Positions 39,658 to 49,806 are shown, numbered from the stretch's first letter. The stretch is DNA of 51,359 bases from Mycoplasmatota bacterium (GCA_023132365.1 JAGLYJ010000002.1:1-51359); one strand, 5' to 3'. Made by a program: numbers and translations. Notes: generated from the sequence alone by a model not told the origin.

Positions 39658-39719
39658 TAGTTGACAACGCAACTAAATCGAGTTATACTTTTAACTATAA
39701 CTAGTTGACAATGCAACTA
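39658..39719 (+). promoter_or_regulatory. Putative MarR operators (2 copies) overlapping a consensus promoter
   Basis: TAGTTG-ACAACG-CAACTA at 39658-39675 and TAGTTG-ACAATG-CAACTA at 39702-39719; promoter TTGACA (39661-39666)-17 nt-TATACT (39684-39689). Confidence 0.8.
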
Positions 39720-39738
39720 AACCGAAAGGAGCAAATAT

Positions 39739-40191
39739 ATGCAAAGAAATGAGTATGATCACGCCATACACAAGTATCGACATCGTTTTTTTAGAGAAAA
39801 ATCAAGCGGGTTCGAATTATCGGGTGTTGAAATACCTTATTTAAGAAAAATCTATAAAGCTAATGAAAGTATCAAAATGAATGATATAGTAGGAGAATCT
39901 GTATATCATAAATCTCATGCGACAAGAGCTATCAATAGATTAGTTAAAGATGGGCTTGTAATTAAAGAGAAGAATCCTAATGATTTAAGAGCCTATGTAT
40001 TGTCTGTAACCGAAAAAGGAAAAAATATGGCAATACAAGTAGGAAAAGTAGTTAAGGAATGGGACGATTTAGTAGATACTGTAATAACTAATGAAGAAAG
40101 AGAAGTATTACGGAATATTACAAAGAAAATTTATCATTTACTTAGAGAGTATTACAATGAGGAGGATATAATTAATGAAGCTAATATTTAG
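39739..40191 (+). CDS. MarR-family transcriptional regulator
   Basis: wHTH ESVYHKSHATRAINRLVKDGLVIKEKNPNDLRAYVLSVTEKG; first gene before ABC exporter pair. Confidence 0.9.
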   Translation: MQRNEYDHAIHKYRHRFFREKSSGFELSGVEIPYLRKIYKANESIKMNDIVGESVYHKSHATRAINRLVKDGLVIKEKNPNDLRAYVLSVTEKGKNMAIQVGKVVKEWDDLVDTVITNEEREVLRNITKKIYHLLREYYNEEDIINEANI

Positions 40192-41989
40192 ACATATGAA
40201 ACCATATTTGAAAGAAGTTATTCTAATTTCAATATTGGTTGTTTTAACATCACTTAGTGTTTTATTATTGCCTGACTTTATGAGTCGATTAATTGGTGAA
40301 GGTATATGGGCAGAATACCGACTAGATGGAGTACTAGTTGATTCTTGTGATTTATCAGCGGTAGGCTGTACTTTGACTCAAGTTTCTGACTTTGGAGTAA
40401 TTTCTAAATACTCATTAATCATGCTTGGTGTGACTTTAGGTTCATCATTGTCAGCAATAGGATTAATGTATTTTTCAAGTCACTTAGCAACTCATGTAAG
40501 TAGAGATATAAGAAGTCATTTATATAAAAAAGTAAATTCATTATCAATTTTAGAAACATCAAAGTTTGGAACATCATCATTAATAACAAGAGCAACAAAT
40601 GATGTTACTCAAATTCAGAATTTCATTATGATGGGATCAAGAATGATTTTAAGAATACCAGTTATTTTCATTGGTAGTATGATTTTTGCATTAAGAAAAA
40701 GCGCAGAATTAACTGGTGTATTAGGTTACTCAATACCTATCTTAGTTGTTATAATTGTTATAGTATTTATTATTGCTATACCATTATTTAAGCAACAACA
40801 AAAGAAAATTGATAGATTAACACTTGTAACAAGAGAAAGCATCAATGGCGTAAGAGTAATTAGAGCCTTTGGTCAAGGTCATAAAGAAGTTGAAAGATTT
40901 GATGAAGCTAACAAAGATTTATCTAACTTACAATATAAAGTTGGTAAAATCATGGCTATACTAAATCCAACTATTAATTTAATTTTTAACCTAGCTATGG
41001 TAGGGATATTGTTCACAGGCTATTTGATGATGACTGGTGGAACTATTACAGATTATCAAGGTTTAGCTAATGTATCAGCGGTATTTCAATATGCTGGGCA
41101 AATAATGTTTAGTATACTTATGTTGACAATGACATTTATTATGTATCCAAGAGCTCAAGTTTCAGCTAATAGGCTTAAAGAAATATTTGAAACTGAAGCA
41201 ACTATTAAAGATGAAGCTTCAGATGAATATGATAATTTTGATTTTAAAGGGGAAGTAAAATTTGAAGATGTTTGCTTCAAATTTCCTGAAGCCGATACAA
41301 ATGTTTTAGAAGATGTATCTTTTGTAGCAAAACCAGGAGAGACTGTAGCTATTATTGGTTCAACCGGTTCGGGAAAATCAACTATTGTTAACATGATTCC
41401 TAGGTTGCTAGATATTAGTTGTGGTAGCTTAACGATTGATGGAGTGCCTATTAGAGATATAAAACTAAAAAAATTAAGAGAACAAATAGGTTATATTACT
41501 CAAAAAGCTCAATTATTCTCAGGTACAATTAAAGAAAATATAGCTTTTGGTAAAATAGATGCAAGCCAAGAAAATGTTGAGGAAGCTGCTGAAATAGCAC
41601 AAGCAAAAGAATTCATAGATTCATTAGATGAAAAATATGAGACTTATGTTGAACAAGGTGGAGTTAACTTTTCAGGTGGTCAAAAACAAAGAATATCAAT
41701 TGCTAGAAGTTTAGTAAGAAAACCAAAAATATATATTTTTGATGATAGTTTTTCAGCTCTAGACTTTAAAACAGATGCGAATCTTAGAAAAGCAATGAAA
41801 GAACAAGTTAAGGATTCAACAGTTTTAATAGTTGCACAAAGAATTGGAACTATTATGGATGCTGATAAAATCATAGTTCTACAAGAAGGAAAAATGGTTG
41901 GTTATGGCAAACATAAAGAACTACTGAAAGATTGCAAGGTATATCGTGAAATTGCCTTATCTCAAATGGAAGAGGAGGAATTACAATGA
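40175..41989 (+). CDS. ABC exporter half-transporter (degenerate-site NBD of heterodimer)
   Basis: GSTGSGKST, FSGGQKQRISIAR, IYIFDDSFSALD (D at catalytic Glu), VAQRIGT (Q at H-loop). Confidence 0.92.
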   Translation: MKLIFRHMKPYLKEVILISILVVLTSLSVLLLPDFMSRLIGEGIWAEYRLDGVLVDSCDLSAVGCTLTQVSDFGVISKYSLIMLGVTLGSSLSAIGLMYFSSHLATHVSRDIRSHLYKKVNSLSILETSKFGTSSLITRATNDVTQIQNFIMMGSRMILRIPVIFIGSMIFALRKSAELTGVLGYSIPILVVIIVIVFIIAIPLFKQQQKKIDRLTLVTRESINGVRVIRAFGQGHKEVERFDEANKDLSNLQYKVGKIMAILNPTINLIFNLAMVGILFTGYLMMTGGTITDYQGLANVSAVFQYAGQIMFSILMLTMTFIMYPRAQVSANRLKEIFETEATIKDEASDEYDNFDFKGEVKFEDVCFKFPEADTNVLEDVSFVAKPGETVAIIGSTGSGKSTIVNMIPRLLDISCGSLTIDGVPIRDIKLKKLREQIGYITQKAQLFSGTIKENIAFGKIDASQENVEEAAEIAQAKEFIDSLDEKYETYVEQGGVNFSGGQKQRISIARSLVRKPKIYIFDDSFSALDFKTDANLRKAMKEQVKDSTVLIVAQRIGTIMDADKIIVLQEGKMVGYGKHKELLKDCKVYREIALSQMEEEELQ

Positions 41990-43905
41990 GCGATAAAAAA
42001 GATAGAAAAATAAAAGAAATGAATAATCAACCTCAGGAAAGAGACCCTTCTAACAAATATCAAAGACCACAAGGTGGTCCTAGAAGAGGTAGAGGTCATA
42101 CCCCTGGGGGATGGGCAATGCCAGCTGAAAAAGCCAAGGATTTTAAAGGCACTGTTAGAAGATTAATAACGTTTTTTAAGCCTTACAAAGCTCAATTAAT
42201 TATCATAAGTGTTTTTACATTACTAACAATAGCGATTATGGTAATTGGACCTAACTTCATAAGATTGATTATGAATGATATGCAAAAATTTATTAACGGA
42301 GAGTTAGATAGCGCTACAGTTGCTAAAAATGTAGCAAAATTCTTTATTATTATCTTATCTTTATTTGCATTAAGGTACGTTGTTGAAACAACAAGTCATG
42401 TTTTAAGTAATAAAGTTTCAATCCAACTAGGAAGAAACTTAAGAAATACAATGCGAGAAAAATTAGAAAAATTACCAATTAAATATTTTGATGGAGAACA
42501 AACCGGAAATATTTTATCAATTTTTTCTAATGATGTTGATACGGTAATCAATTCGCTTCAACAGAGTTTGTTGCAAATAATATCATCTTTCTTCTCAATT
42601 GTTGGATTCTTCGTAATGATGTTTATAATATCTTGGCAATTAACAATTATAGCAATTATTACTTTGCCACTATATGTTATATTTACTAAACAGATTGCAA
42701 AGAAATCTCAAACTAAATTTATTAAAAGACAACGCTTCTTAGGTAGTTTAAATGGTAATATTGAGGAAGTGTTTAGTGGAAATGTTATTGTTAAATTATT
42801 TGGAAAGCAAGAAGAATCTTATGAAAAATTCCAAGCTATAAATAATGATTTAACAGGTGTTGCAAAAGCCGCTGCATTCTTATCTGGTCTAATTCGACCA
42901 ATCTTAGAGTTTATTACTAACATAGGTTATGTAGCAGTTGTATTCGTAGGTGGAATACTTGCAGGAGCAGCTAATCCGTTATTAATTGGAGATATAGCAG
43001 TTTTCATTACTTATCAAAAAGGATTTGCAAATCCAATATTGAATATTGCTAGTATTGTTAACCAATTACAATCAACAGTTGCAGGAGCTGAAAGAATTTT
43101 TGGGTTGCTAAATGAAGTAGAGGAAATTAAGGAAAGCAATGTAAAAGATTTCTCAGACAAAGTATTCTCAGGAAGTGTTCAGTTCAAAGACATTGATTTC
43201 TCTTATGAAGAAGATAAAGAATTAATTAAAGGGCTTAATTTAGAGATTTACCCAGGAAGACAAATCGCAATAGTTGGTCCAACAGGCGCTGGTAAAACCA
43301 CACTTGTTAATTTGCTTATGAGATTCTACGAAGTTAGTGATGGGAACATCTACATTGATGGAATTAAATCAACTGATGTTACTAGAAATAACTTAAGAGG
43401 ATTATTCGGAATGGTTCTTCAAGACACCTGGTTATTCTCAGGTTCAATTAAAGAAAATGTTGCATATGGTAAAGACGGAGCTACGGATGAAGAAATTATT
43501 CAAGCATGTAAACAAGCTCATGTCCATCACTTTATTGAAACATTATCAGAAGGATATGACACTGTATTAAAAGAAGATGCTTCAAATATTTCACAAGGGC
43601 AAAAGCAGTTACTAACAATTGCAAGAGCAATTTTATGTAATCCAAAAATCCTAATCCTAGATGAAGCAACGAGTTCAGTAGATACCAGAACTGAAAGTTA
43701 TATTCAAAATGCAATGGATTATATGATGGAAGGAAAAACTAGTTTTGTAATTGCGCATAGATTATCAACAATTAAAAATGCAAATATGATCTTAGTTATG
43801 GATCAAGGTAGTATCGTTGAGCAAGGAAACCATAAAGAATTACTAGCTAAAAATGGTGTTTATGCAGATTTGTATAATTCACAATTCCTTAACCAACCAA
43901 CATAA
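41986..43905 (+). CDS. ABC exporter half-transporter (canonical Walker B/H-loop)
   Basis: GPTGAGKTT, ISQGQKQLLTIAR, ILILDEATSSVD, IAHRLST; ATGA overlap with upstream partner. Confidence 0.93.
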   Translation: MSDKKDRKIKEMNNQPQERDPSNKYQRPQGGPRRGRGHTPGGWAMPAEKAKDFKGTVRRLITFFKPYKAQLIIISVFTLLTIAIMVIGPNFIRLIMNDMQKFINGELDSATVAKNVAKFFIIILSLFALRYVVETTSHVLSNKVSIQLGRNLRNTMREKLEKLPIKYFDGEQTGNILSIFSNDVDTVINSLQQSLLQIISSFFSIVGFFVMMFIISWQLTIIAIITLPLYVIFTKQIAKKSQTKFIKRQRFLGSLNGNIEEVFSGNVIVKLFGKQEESYEKFQAINNDLTGVAKAAAFLSGLIRPILEFITNIGYVAVVFVGGILAGAANPLLIGDIAVFITYQKGFANPILNIASIVNQLQSTVAGAERIFGLLNEVEEIKESNVKDFSDKVFSGSVQFKDIDFSYEEDKELIKGLNLEIYPGRQIAIVGPTGAGKTTLVNLLMRFYEVSDGNIYIDGIKSTDVTRNNLRGLFGMVLQDTWLFSGSIKENVAYGKDGATDEEIIQACKQAHVHHFIETLSEGYDTVLKEDASNISQGQKQLLTIARAILCNPKILILDEATSSVDTRTESYIQNAMDYMMEGKTSFVIAHRLSTIKNANMILVMDQGSIVEQGNHKELLAKNGVYADLYNSQFLNQPT

Positions 43906-43912
43906 TATTAAT

Positions 43913-43940
43913 AAAAAGAGGATTTTTTCCTCTTTTTTCT
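43913..43940 (+). terminator. Intrinsic terminator after ABC exporter operon
   Basis: AAAAAGAGGAttttTTCCTCTTTTTT. Confidence 0.8.
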
Positions 43941-43994
43941 TTTATTGCCTTCAAAACTATATTATAATATCTATTAAGAGAAAACGAGGTAATT

Positions 43995-45308
43995 ATGAAA
44001 ATAGGATTTATTAGTCTTGGATGTGCTAAGAATTTGGTCGATTCAGAGATGATATTAAGTATATTAACAAATGCTGGCTGTATAGTAGTAAATGATCCAG
44101 CTGAAGCAGATGTAATATTTATAAACACATGTGGATTTATCGAGGCAGCTAAGCAAGAAACTATAGAAACAATTAGAGAGATGAAAACATTTGGTAAGAA
44201 ACTTATAGTTACTGGATGTTATGCGTTGAGATATAAAGAAAAATTAATGCGTGAAATGCCATTTATAGACAGAATTATTCCTTTAACAGATTATCCAAAA
44301 ATTCACTTGATACTTCAAGAGGTTTTAAAAGATTACAACTTAAAATTTGGACCATTAAAATATGAAAGCAGATTATTAACAGGATCTATCTATACTCCAT
44401 ATATTAAAATCAGTGAAGGTTGTGACAATAATTGTACTTATTGTGCGATTCCGTTAATCAGAGGAAAATTTCGTTCAAGAACAATTCAAGATATTGTTAG
44501 TGAATGTGAGATTCTTGTTAAAAAAGGTGCTAAAGAACTGAATCTAATCTCTCAAGATACAACTAGATTCGGATACGATTGGAGTAGTGATGGTAAAAGT
44601 AAATTGCCAGAGCTTCTAAGGGAAGTATCTAAAATTGATGGAGTTAAGATGATTAGAATTTTATATTTGTATCCTGATGAAATAACAGATGAATTGATTC
44701 AAGAGATTAAACAAAATGATTTAGTTGCTAATTACTTTGACATTCCAATTCAACATATATCTTCGAAAATTCTAAAAAGAATGAATCGTAGAGGAAATAA
44801 GGAGTTTTTAGTTAAATTACTAAGCAAGATAAGAACAGAAATACCTGATAGTATTATAAGAACAACATATATAGTTGGATTTCCAGGAGAAACAGAAGAG
44901 GATTTTAATCAACTATATGAATTTACTAAAGAGTACGAATTTGATAGATTAGGTGTTTTCTCATACTCCAAAGAAGAAGATACTGCGTCTTATAACTTTG
45001 CTGATCAAGTCGATGAAATTGATAAGGCAGAGCGTTTAAATAAAATAATGAAGCTTCAAAAACAAATATCTAGAAAGAGAAATCGCAAATTAAGAAATAC
45101 AAAACATCTTACAATAGTAGAATCTTTTGATCCAGAAAGTAGTTTTTACTATGGTAGAAGCTATGCATTCGCACCGGATGATATTGATGGAATGATTGTT
45201 TTTCAATCAAAAAAACCTTTAAGTATCGGTGATTTTGTAGATGTTATGATTAAATCAAATTTTGAATATGATTTAATTGGTGATGCGATTTTTGAACAGG
45301 TGGACTAA
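43995..45308 (+). CDS. rimO: Ribosomal protein S12 methylthiotransferase RimO
   Basis: ISLGCAKNLVDSEMI, ISEGCDNNCTYCAIPLIRGKFRSR. Confidence 0.95.
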   Translation: MKIGFISLGCAKNLVDSEMILSILTNAGCIVVNDPAEADVIFINTCGFIEAAKQETIETIREMKTFGKKLIVTGCYALRYKEKLMREMPFIDRIIPLTDYPKIHLILQEVLKDYNLKFGPLKYESRLLTGSIYTPYIKISEGCDNNCTYCAIPLIRGKFRSRTIQDIVSECEILVKKGAKELNLISQDTTRFGYDWSSDGKSKLPELLREVSKIDGVKMIRILYLYPDEITDELIQEIKQNDLVANYFDIPIQHISSKILKRMNRRGNKEFLVKLLSKIRTEIPDSIIRTTYIVGFPGETEEDFNQLYEFTKEYEFDRLGVFSYSKEEDTASYNFADQVDEIDKAERLNKIMKLQKQISRKRNRKLRNTKHLTIVESFDPESSFYYGRSYAFAPDDIDGMIVFQSKKPLSIGDFVDVMIKSNFEYDLIGDAIFEQVD

Positions 45309-46243
45309 TGGTTTTCTTCGAACTTATTTTGAAAGGATTTTTTATTGGTATTGCTTTTATAATTCCTGGATTAAGTGGTGGAACACTTGCTATTTACCTA
45401 GGTGTATATGAAAAATTACTTCACTCAATCGGTAATATTTTCAAGGAATTCAAAAAAAGTATTAAGTTTTTGTTTCCAGTATTTTTGGGAATAGGGATAT
45501 CGGTGATATTATTAGCTAAACTTTTTAGCATTCTTATTGAATGGAATTCATTTATAGTATTATTATTCTTTATCGGTCTAATAATAGGTGGGGTTAAACC
45601 AATATACAAAAAAGCATCAACTAATAAACTGACTCTAAGTAGTAGTTTATCTTTTTTAATATCATTTAGTTTAATTATTTTACTAGTAGTATTTGAAAAA
45701 ACAGGAGAAGCTACTGGAATTGATTATATCAATATAAATTTTAAAAATCTTTTACTAGTATTTTTTATAGGGATGGCAGCTTCAATGACAATGATTGTGC
45801 CTGGCATTTCAGGCTCAGCACTATTATTGGTGTTAGGGTATTATACAGCCATTGTATCTAATGTTGTAGGGAATATTTTTGATTTTTCTAGTATTTTATA
45901 TAACTTAGAAGTTATTATTCCTTTTACTTTAGGTGCAGCAGTTAGTATTATACTGTTCAGTAAAATTATTGAGTACTGTTTTAAAAGATTTCATTCGCAA
46001 TCATATTATGCTGTCTTAGGATTTATACTTGCTAGCTGTATAGCTATTTTCTTTGAAATAAAAGATCCAAGTACAGCTGCAAGTTTTGAATTTCAAATAC
46101 CAGTTTATAAAGACATATTTGGTTATATAAGCAATAACATATTCTCTCTTTTAGGAGGATTATTTGCGGGGGTTACAGGATATTTCTTAACAAAATTATT
46201 GATTAGAAAAGAACAAAAACTTAAAGAAGCTAGTAATGAATAG
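45308..46243 (+). CDS. DUF368 family membrane protein
   Basis: GIAFIIPGLSGGTLAIYLGVYEKL and MTMIVPGISGSALLLVLGYY duplicated motif. Confidence 0.88.
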   Translation: MVFFELILKGFFIGIAFIIPGLSGGTLAIYLGVYEKLLHSIGNIFKEFKKSIKFLFPVFLGIGISVILLAKLFSILIEWNSFIVLLFFIGLIIGGVKPIYKKASTNKLTLSSSLSFLISFSLIILLVVFEKTGEATGIDYININFKNLLLVFFIGMAASMTMIVPGISGSALLLVLGYYTAIVSNVVGNIFDFSSILYNLEVIIPFTLGAAVSIILFSKIIEYCFKRFHSQSYYAVLGFILASCIAIFFEIKDPSTAASFEFQIPVYKDIFGYISNNIFSLLGGLFAGVTGYFLTKLLIRKEQKLKEASNE

Positions 46244-46286
46244 AAACATAATAAGAGTATTGAATTAATAGAATAGGAGAAGAAGA

Positions 46287-47462
46287 ATGTATTTAATCAA
46301 AAACGCGAATTTAATAAGTATGGCTGGTATCAATTATGAAATATGTGATATCTTAATGGAAAACGGGAAGATTACAAAAATAGGCAAAATCAATCCTTCT
46401 GATTATCCACAGGCAGAAGTTATTGATGCATTAGAGAATTTTGTTACACCAGGTATTGTAGATCCTCATTGCCATATTGGTGTTTATGAAGAATCAATTG
46501 GATTCGAGGGAGCTGACGGGAATGAAGCAACTTCTCCAATCACACCTGAATTAAGGGCAATAGACGCAGTTAAACCTCAAGATGTTGCATTCCGAGAGTC
46601 TCTAGAGGCTGGAGTCACAACTGTATGTACTGGTCCAGGTAGTGCTAATTTAATAGGTGGTACTTTCTGTGTTTTAAAAACATATGGGAAAACTATGGAT
46701 GATATGATTGTTGTTGCTGAATCATCTATGAAGATGGCTTTAGGTGAAAATCCTAAACGAGTATATGGAAATAGAACTCAATCTCCATCTACAAGAATGG
46801 CATCTGCAGCTATCATAAGAGAAGCATTAACAAAAGCAAAAGAATATAAAGATAAATTAAGAGATTATGAAAAAGGTGTAGCAACTAATAAAAAAGGTGT
46901 TAAGAAACCTGATTATGATGCTAAAAATCATTCATTGTCAAGAGTTTTTGACGGTTTTCCTGTTAAAATCCATGCGCATCAACAAGATGATATAGTTACA
47001 GCAATTAGAATCAGTGAAGAATTTGGTTTGAACATGACAATTGAACATGCTACTGAAGGATATCTTATTTCAGATTATTTAAAAGCTCACAATCAAAGAG
47101 TTATCATTGGTCCAACTTTAGGATCGAAATCAAAATATGAATTAAGAAATATGACATTCAAATCGGCTAAGATTTTAAAAGATGCAGGAATTGATTTCGC
47201 TATTATGACAGATCATCCCGTAATTCACTTAGCTAATGCAATTACTCAAGTTTCAATATTTGTGAGAGAAGGGTTATCTGAGTTAGATGGATTTAAATCA
47301 GTTACTATAAATGCAGCTCGATTGAATAATGTCGATGATAGAGTAGGATCTATTGAAGTTGGTAAAGATGCTGATGTTGTAATTTGGGATGGACATCCTT
47401 ATCACTACATGACCAAAACTAACTATGTATTTGTAAATGGAGAAGTAGCATACAAAAAATAA
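46287..47462 (+). CDS. Amidohydrolase (imidazolonepropionase-like)
   Basis: VTPGIVDPHCHIGVYEE, VKIHAHQ, TIEHATEG, ITVNAARL-like and GKDADVVIWDGHP. Confidence 0.9.
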   Translation: MYLIKNANLISMAGINYEICDILMENGKITKIGKINPSDYPQAEVIDALENFVTPGIVDPHCHIGVYEESIGFEGADGNEATSPITPELRAIDAVKPQDVAFRESLEAGVTTVCTGPGSANLIGGTFCVLKTYGKTMDDMIVVAESSMKMALGENPKRVYGNRTQSPSTRMASAAIIREALTKAKEYKDKLRDYEKGVATNKKGVKKPDYDAKNHSLSRVFDGFPVKIHAHQQDDIVTAIRISEEFGLNMTIEHATEGYLISDYLKAHNQRVIIGPTLGSKSKYELRNMTFKSAKILKDAGIDFAIMTDHPVIHLANAITQVSIFVREGLSELDGFKSVTINAARLNNVDDRVGSIEVGKDADVVIWDGHPYHYMTKTNYVFVNGEVAYKK

Positions 47463-47489
47463 TTCAAAAATATATAAACAAATCTATGA

Positions 47490-47525
47490 AGAAAAAGTTT
47501 AGCAAATTTTGCTAAACTTTTTATT
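47490..47525 (+). terminator. Intrinsic terminator after amidohydrolase
   Basis: AAAAAGTTTAGCAaatTTTGCTAAACTTTTT. Confidence 0.8.
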
Positions 47526-47818
47526 ATTTGCACTTATCAATATAATTCATAGATTATGATTCTCGATGCATTCTGAAATTTATATATGATGACTAATTCA
47601 AGATTTTTCCCGTTATTTACTTCATACTTTTATTGAGTTTCAATTGTGATTTAAATAATTGTTTTTACAATTTATTTCATTTTATATCGTTCCTTTTCAT
47701 GAAATTGTCTAATATGTATCTAAAATTTACAACATTTATGTATTATTATTGGCTTTTTTTCTTATTAAGCATACAAATCCTGCGATTTTGTGGTAAAATA
47801 ATTTAGAGGTGGTGGAAG

Positions 47819-48193
47819 ATGATATTCTTATTTTTTGATGAGCCAACCTACTTAGACTGGTTAAATAAAAATTTTTGGTGGCCAGTTATTCTTTGTGTGC
47901 TAATAGTGCTTATTGGTTTTTACTTTATTTATGTTCATAGGCCAAAACCAAAACTTAAACCATTATCTGAAGAGGAAATAAGTCTTATTATAAACTTATT
48001 TGGTGGTGAAGCTAACATTAAGGGTGTAAGTAAAGAAGGATCACGATATAGTTTTATATTAAAAAATGTAGAAAAATGTAATTTAGAAAAGATTAAAGAT
48101 TTGGGTGCAACCGGAGTCTTTGTTTCAGGAAACGCTGTTAAATTAATTTTTCCTTTTAATGGTGATGTAATAATGAATAAATTTAGTTTGTAG
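47819..48193 (+). CDS. Membrane-anchored PTS EIIB (glucose-type)-like protein lacking the phospho-Cys
   Basis: N-terminal TM; SLIINLFGGEANIKGVSKEGSRYSFILKN...IKDLGATGVFVSGNAVKLIF matches the EIIB pattern FGGKENI..DACxTRLR..LGAxGVxxxGxxVQxIF. Confidence 0.8.
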   Translation: MIFLFFDEPTYLDWLNKNFWWPVILCVLIVLIGFYFIYVHRPKPKLKPLSEEEISLIINLFGGEANIKGVSKEGSRYSFILKNVEKCNLEKIKDLGATGVFVSGNAVKLIFPFNGDVIMNKFSL

Positions 48194-48208
48194 AACGGAG
48201 GAATTTAT

Positions 48209-48475
48209 ATGATTGTTGGAAAATACAAGATTACTTATGAAAATGGGTTACATGCTAGACCAGCAACAAGACTTGTCTCTAAAGCAAATAGTTTTCAGTC
48301 TGAGATGATTTTAGAGTTTAACGATAGAAAAGTAAATCTAAAATCTATTATGGGAGTTATGTCGCTTGGAGTACCTGCAAACAAGAATATAAAGATTTCT
48401 TTCAACGGCAAGGATGAAGAGGATGCTTATAAAGCAATCTCTAGAGTGATTAATGATATTAATGATATGAAGTAA
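48209..48475 (+). CDS. ptsH: Phosphocarrier protein HPr
   Basis: NGLHARPAT (His15) and NLKSIMGVMSLGV (Ser46). Confidence 0.94.
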   Translation: MIVGKYKITYENGLHARPATRLVSKANSFQSEMILEFNDRKVNLKSIMGVMSLGVPANKNIKISFNGKDEEDAYKAISRVINDINDMK

Positions 48476-48489
48476 GTTATAGTAATATA

Positions 48490-48537
48490 AAACCATATTA
48501 TATACTTTTTTTAAGAGTGCAGTATGGTTTTTTTTAT
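48490..48537 (+). terminator. Intrinsic terminator after ptsH
   Basis: AAACCATA...TATGGTTTTTTTT. Confidence 0.65.
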
Positions 48538-48554
48538 TGCTTTGAGGTGAAAAG

Positions 48555-49796
48555 ATGGATATTACAAAAAAACAGATAACTAAATTTGGTTTTTATGGAT
48601 TTCTAAAGAACTTAAGATTCTTTGAGCCATACCTTTTATATTACCTTACTGTAATTTCTGGTTTAACTTTATTTCAAGTTGGAATATTGTATTCTATAAG
48701 AGAAATAATAATTTATATATTCGAAATTCCGTCAGGAGTAATTGCTGATAAATATGGTAAAAAAACAGAATTAGTCTTTTGTTTTATTTTCTACATTATG
48801 TCTTTTGTAATATTCTTTATAGCAACTGACTATTATATGTTTGTAATAGCAATGATATTCTTTGGATTTGGAGAAGCTTTTAGATCAGGAACACATAAAG
48901 CAATGATAATGCAATTTCTAGATAGAAATGAGATAAAGGCTTCGAAAAGTAAAATTTATGGGAAAACAAGAAGTATGTCACTCATTGGTTCAATGACGAT
49001 GAGCATTATATCAATAATCTTCATTATCTGGTTGCCAGAAGTAAGATACTTATTTTTATTATCAATTATTCCATACTTGTTAGATTTAATGTTGATTATT
49101 AGTTATCCTAAATACCTTAACAGTAGAACGACGGAAAAATTTGCTTTAAAAGATTTTTTGAAGGAGAATGTTAAAGCTGTTAAATACTCATTAACAACTG
49201 TCCCGGTGAGAAAACTATTATTTGGAGCATCATCTTATCAGGCTGCTTTTAAGAGTTTGAAGGATTATATTCAGCCAATTATTATTTCAATTACTATGGG
49301 TGTAATTATATTCTCTAAGTATTCATTAGAAGATAATTTAAAAATATATATAGGAGCAATTTATGCAATAATATATTTAGTTAGTAGTATTGCATCTAAG
49401 AATGCCCATGTAGTCGTTGAAAAATTCAACAATAAAATGATTATAAACCTTATGTGGGCTTTTACAGGAATAATTATGATTGTACTAAGTTTCTTCTTAG
49501 ATAAGATAATAATTGTATTTATTATATTCTTACTCTTCTACATTTTTTTAAATATAAGAAGACCTTTGATGGTAGAACTTGTTGGGGACGCAACTGATCC
49601 TAAAAAACGGGCGAGTGTACTAAGTGTTGAAAGTCAGTTAACTTCGCTTTTAGTTGCAATATTTGCACCTATTCTAGGATACATTGCTGATCGCAATATG
49701 TCGTTGATGTTTATTTTAGTTGGAGTTACAATGATTACAATATATATGTTAAGTTATGTTTTAGATAGAAAAACAAAAAAACGACTAATAATTTAG
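48555..49796 (+). CDS. MFS transporter
   Basis: About 12 TM; EIPSGVIADKYGKKTEL motif A. Confidence 0.88.
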   Translation: MDITKKQITKFGFYGFLKNLRFFEPYLLYYLTVISGLTLFQVGILYSIREIIIYIFEIPSGVIADKYGKKTELVFCFIFYIMSFVIFFIATDYYMFVIAMIFFGFGEAFRSGTHKAMIMQFLDRNEIKASKSKIYGKTRSMSLIGSMTMSIISIIFIIWLPEVRYLFLLSIIPYLLDLMLIISYPKYLNSRTTEKFALKDFLKENVKAVKYSLTTVPVRKLLFGASSYQAAFKSLKDYIQPIIISITMGVIIFSKYSLEDNLKIYIGAIYAIIYLVSSIASKNAHVVVEKFNNKMIINLMWAFTGIIMIVLSFFLDKIIIVFIIFLLFYIFLNIRRPLMVELVGDATDPKKRASVLSVESQLTSLLVAIFAPILGYIADRNMSLMFILVGVTMITIYMLSYVLDRKTKKRLII

Positions 49797-49806
49797 TCGT
49801 TTTATT
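49778..49806. terminator. Convergent terminator overlapping both 3' ends
   Basis: AAACGACTAAtaatTTAGTCGTTTT. Confidence 0.7.

Noticed and set aside
6531-41989. Possible Mycoplasma-type recoding of TGA to Trp
   Set aside because: TGA terminates several genes at ATGA overlaps (6532-6534, 11805-11807, 41987-41989) and Trp is encoded by TGG, so the standard bacterial code applies.
47526-47800. Hidden gene in the AT-rich gap before the EIIB-like gene
   Set aside because: All frames are interrupted; no RBS-linked ORF or clear RNA structure beyond the amidohydrolase terminator.
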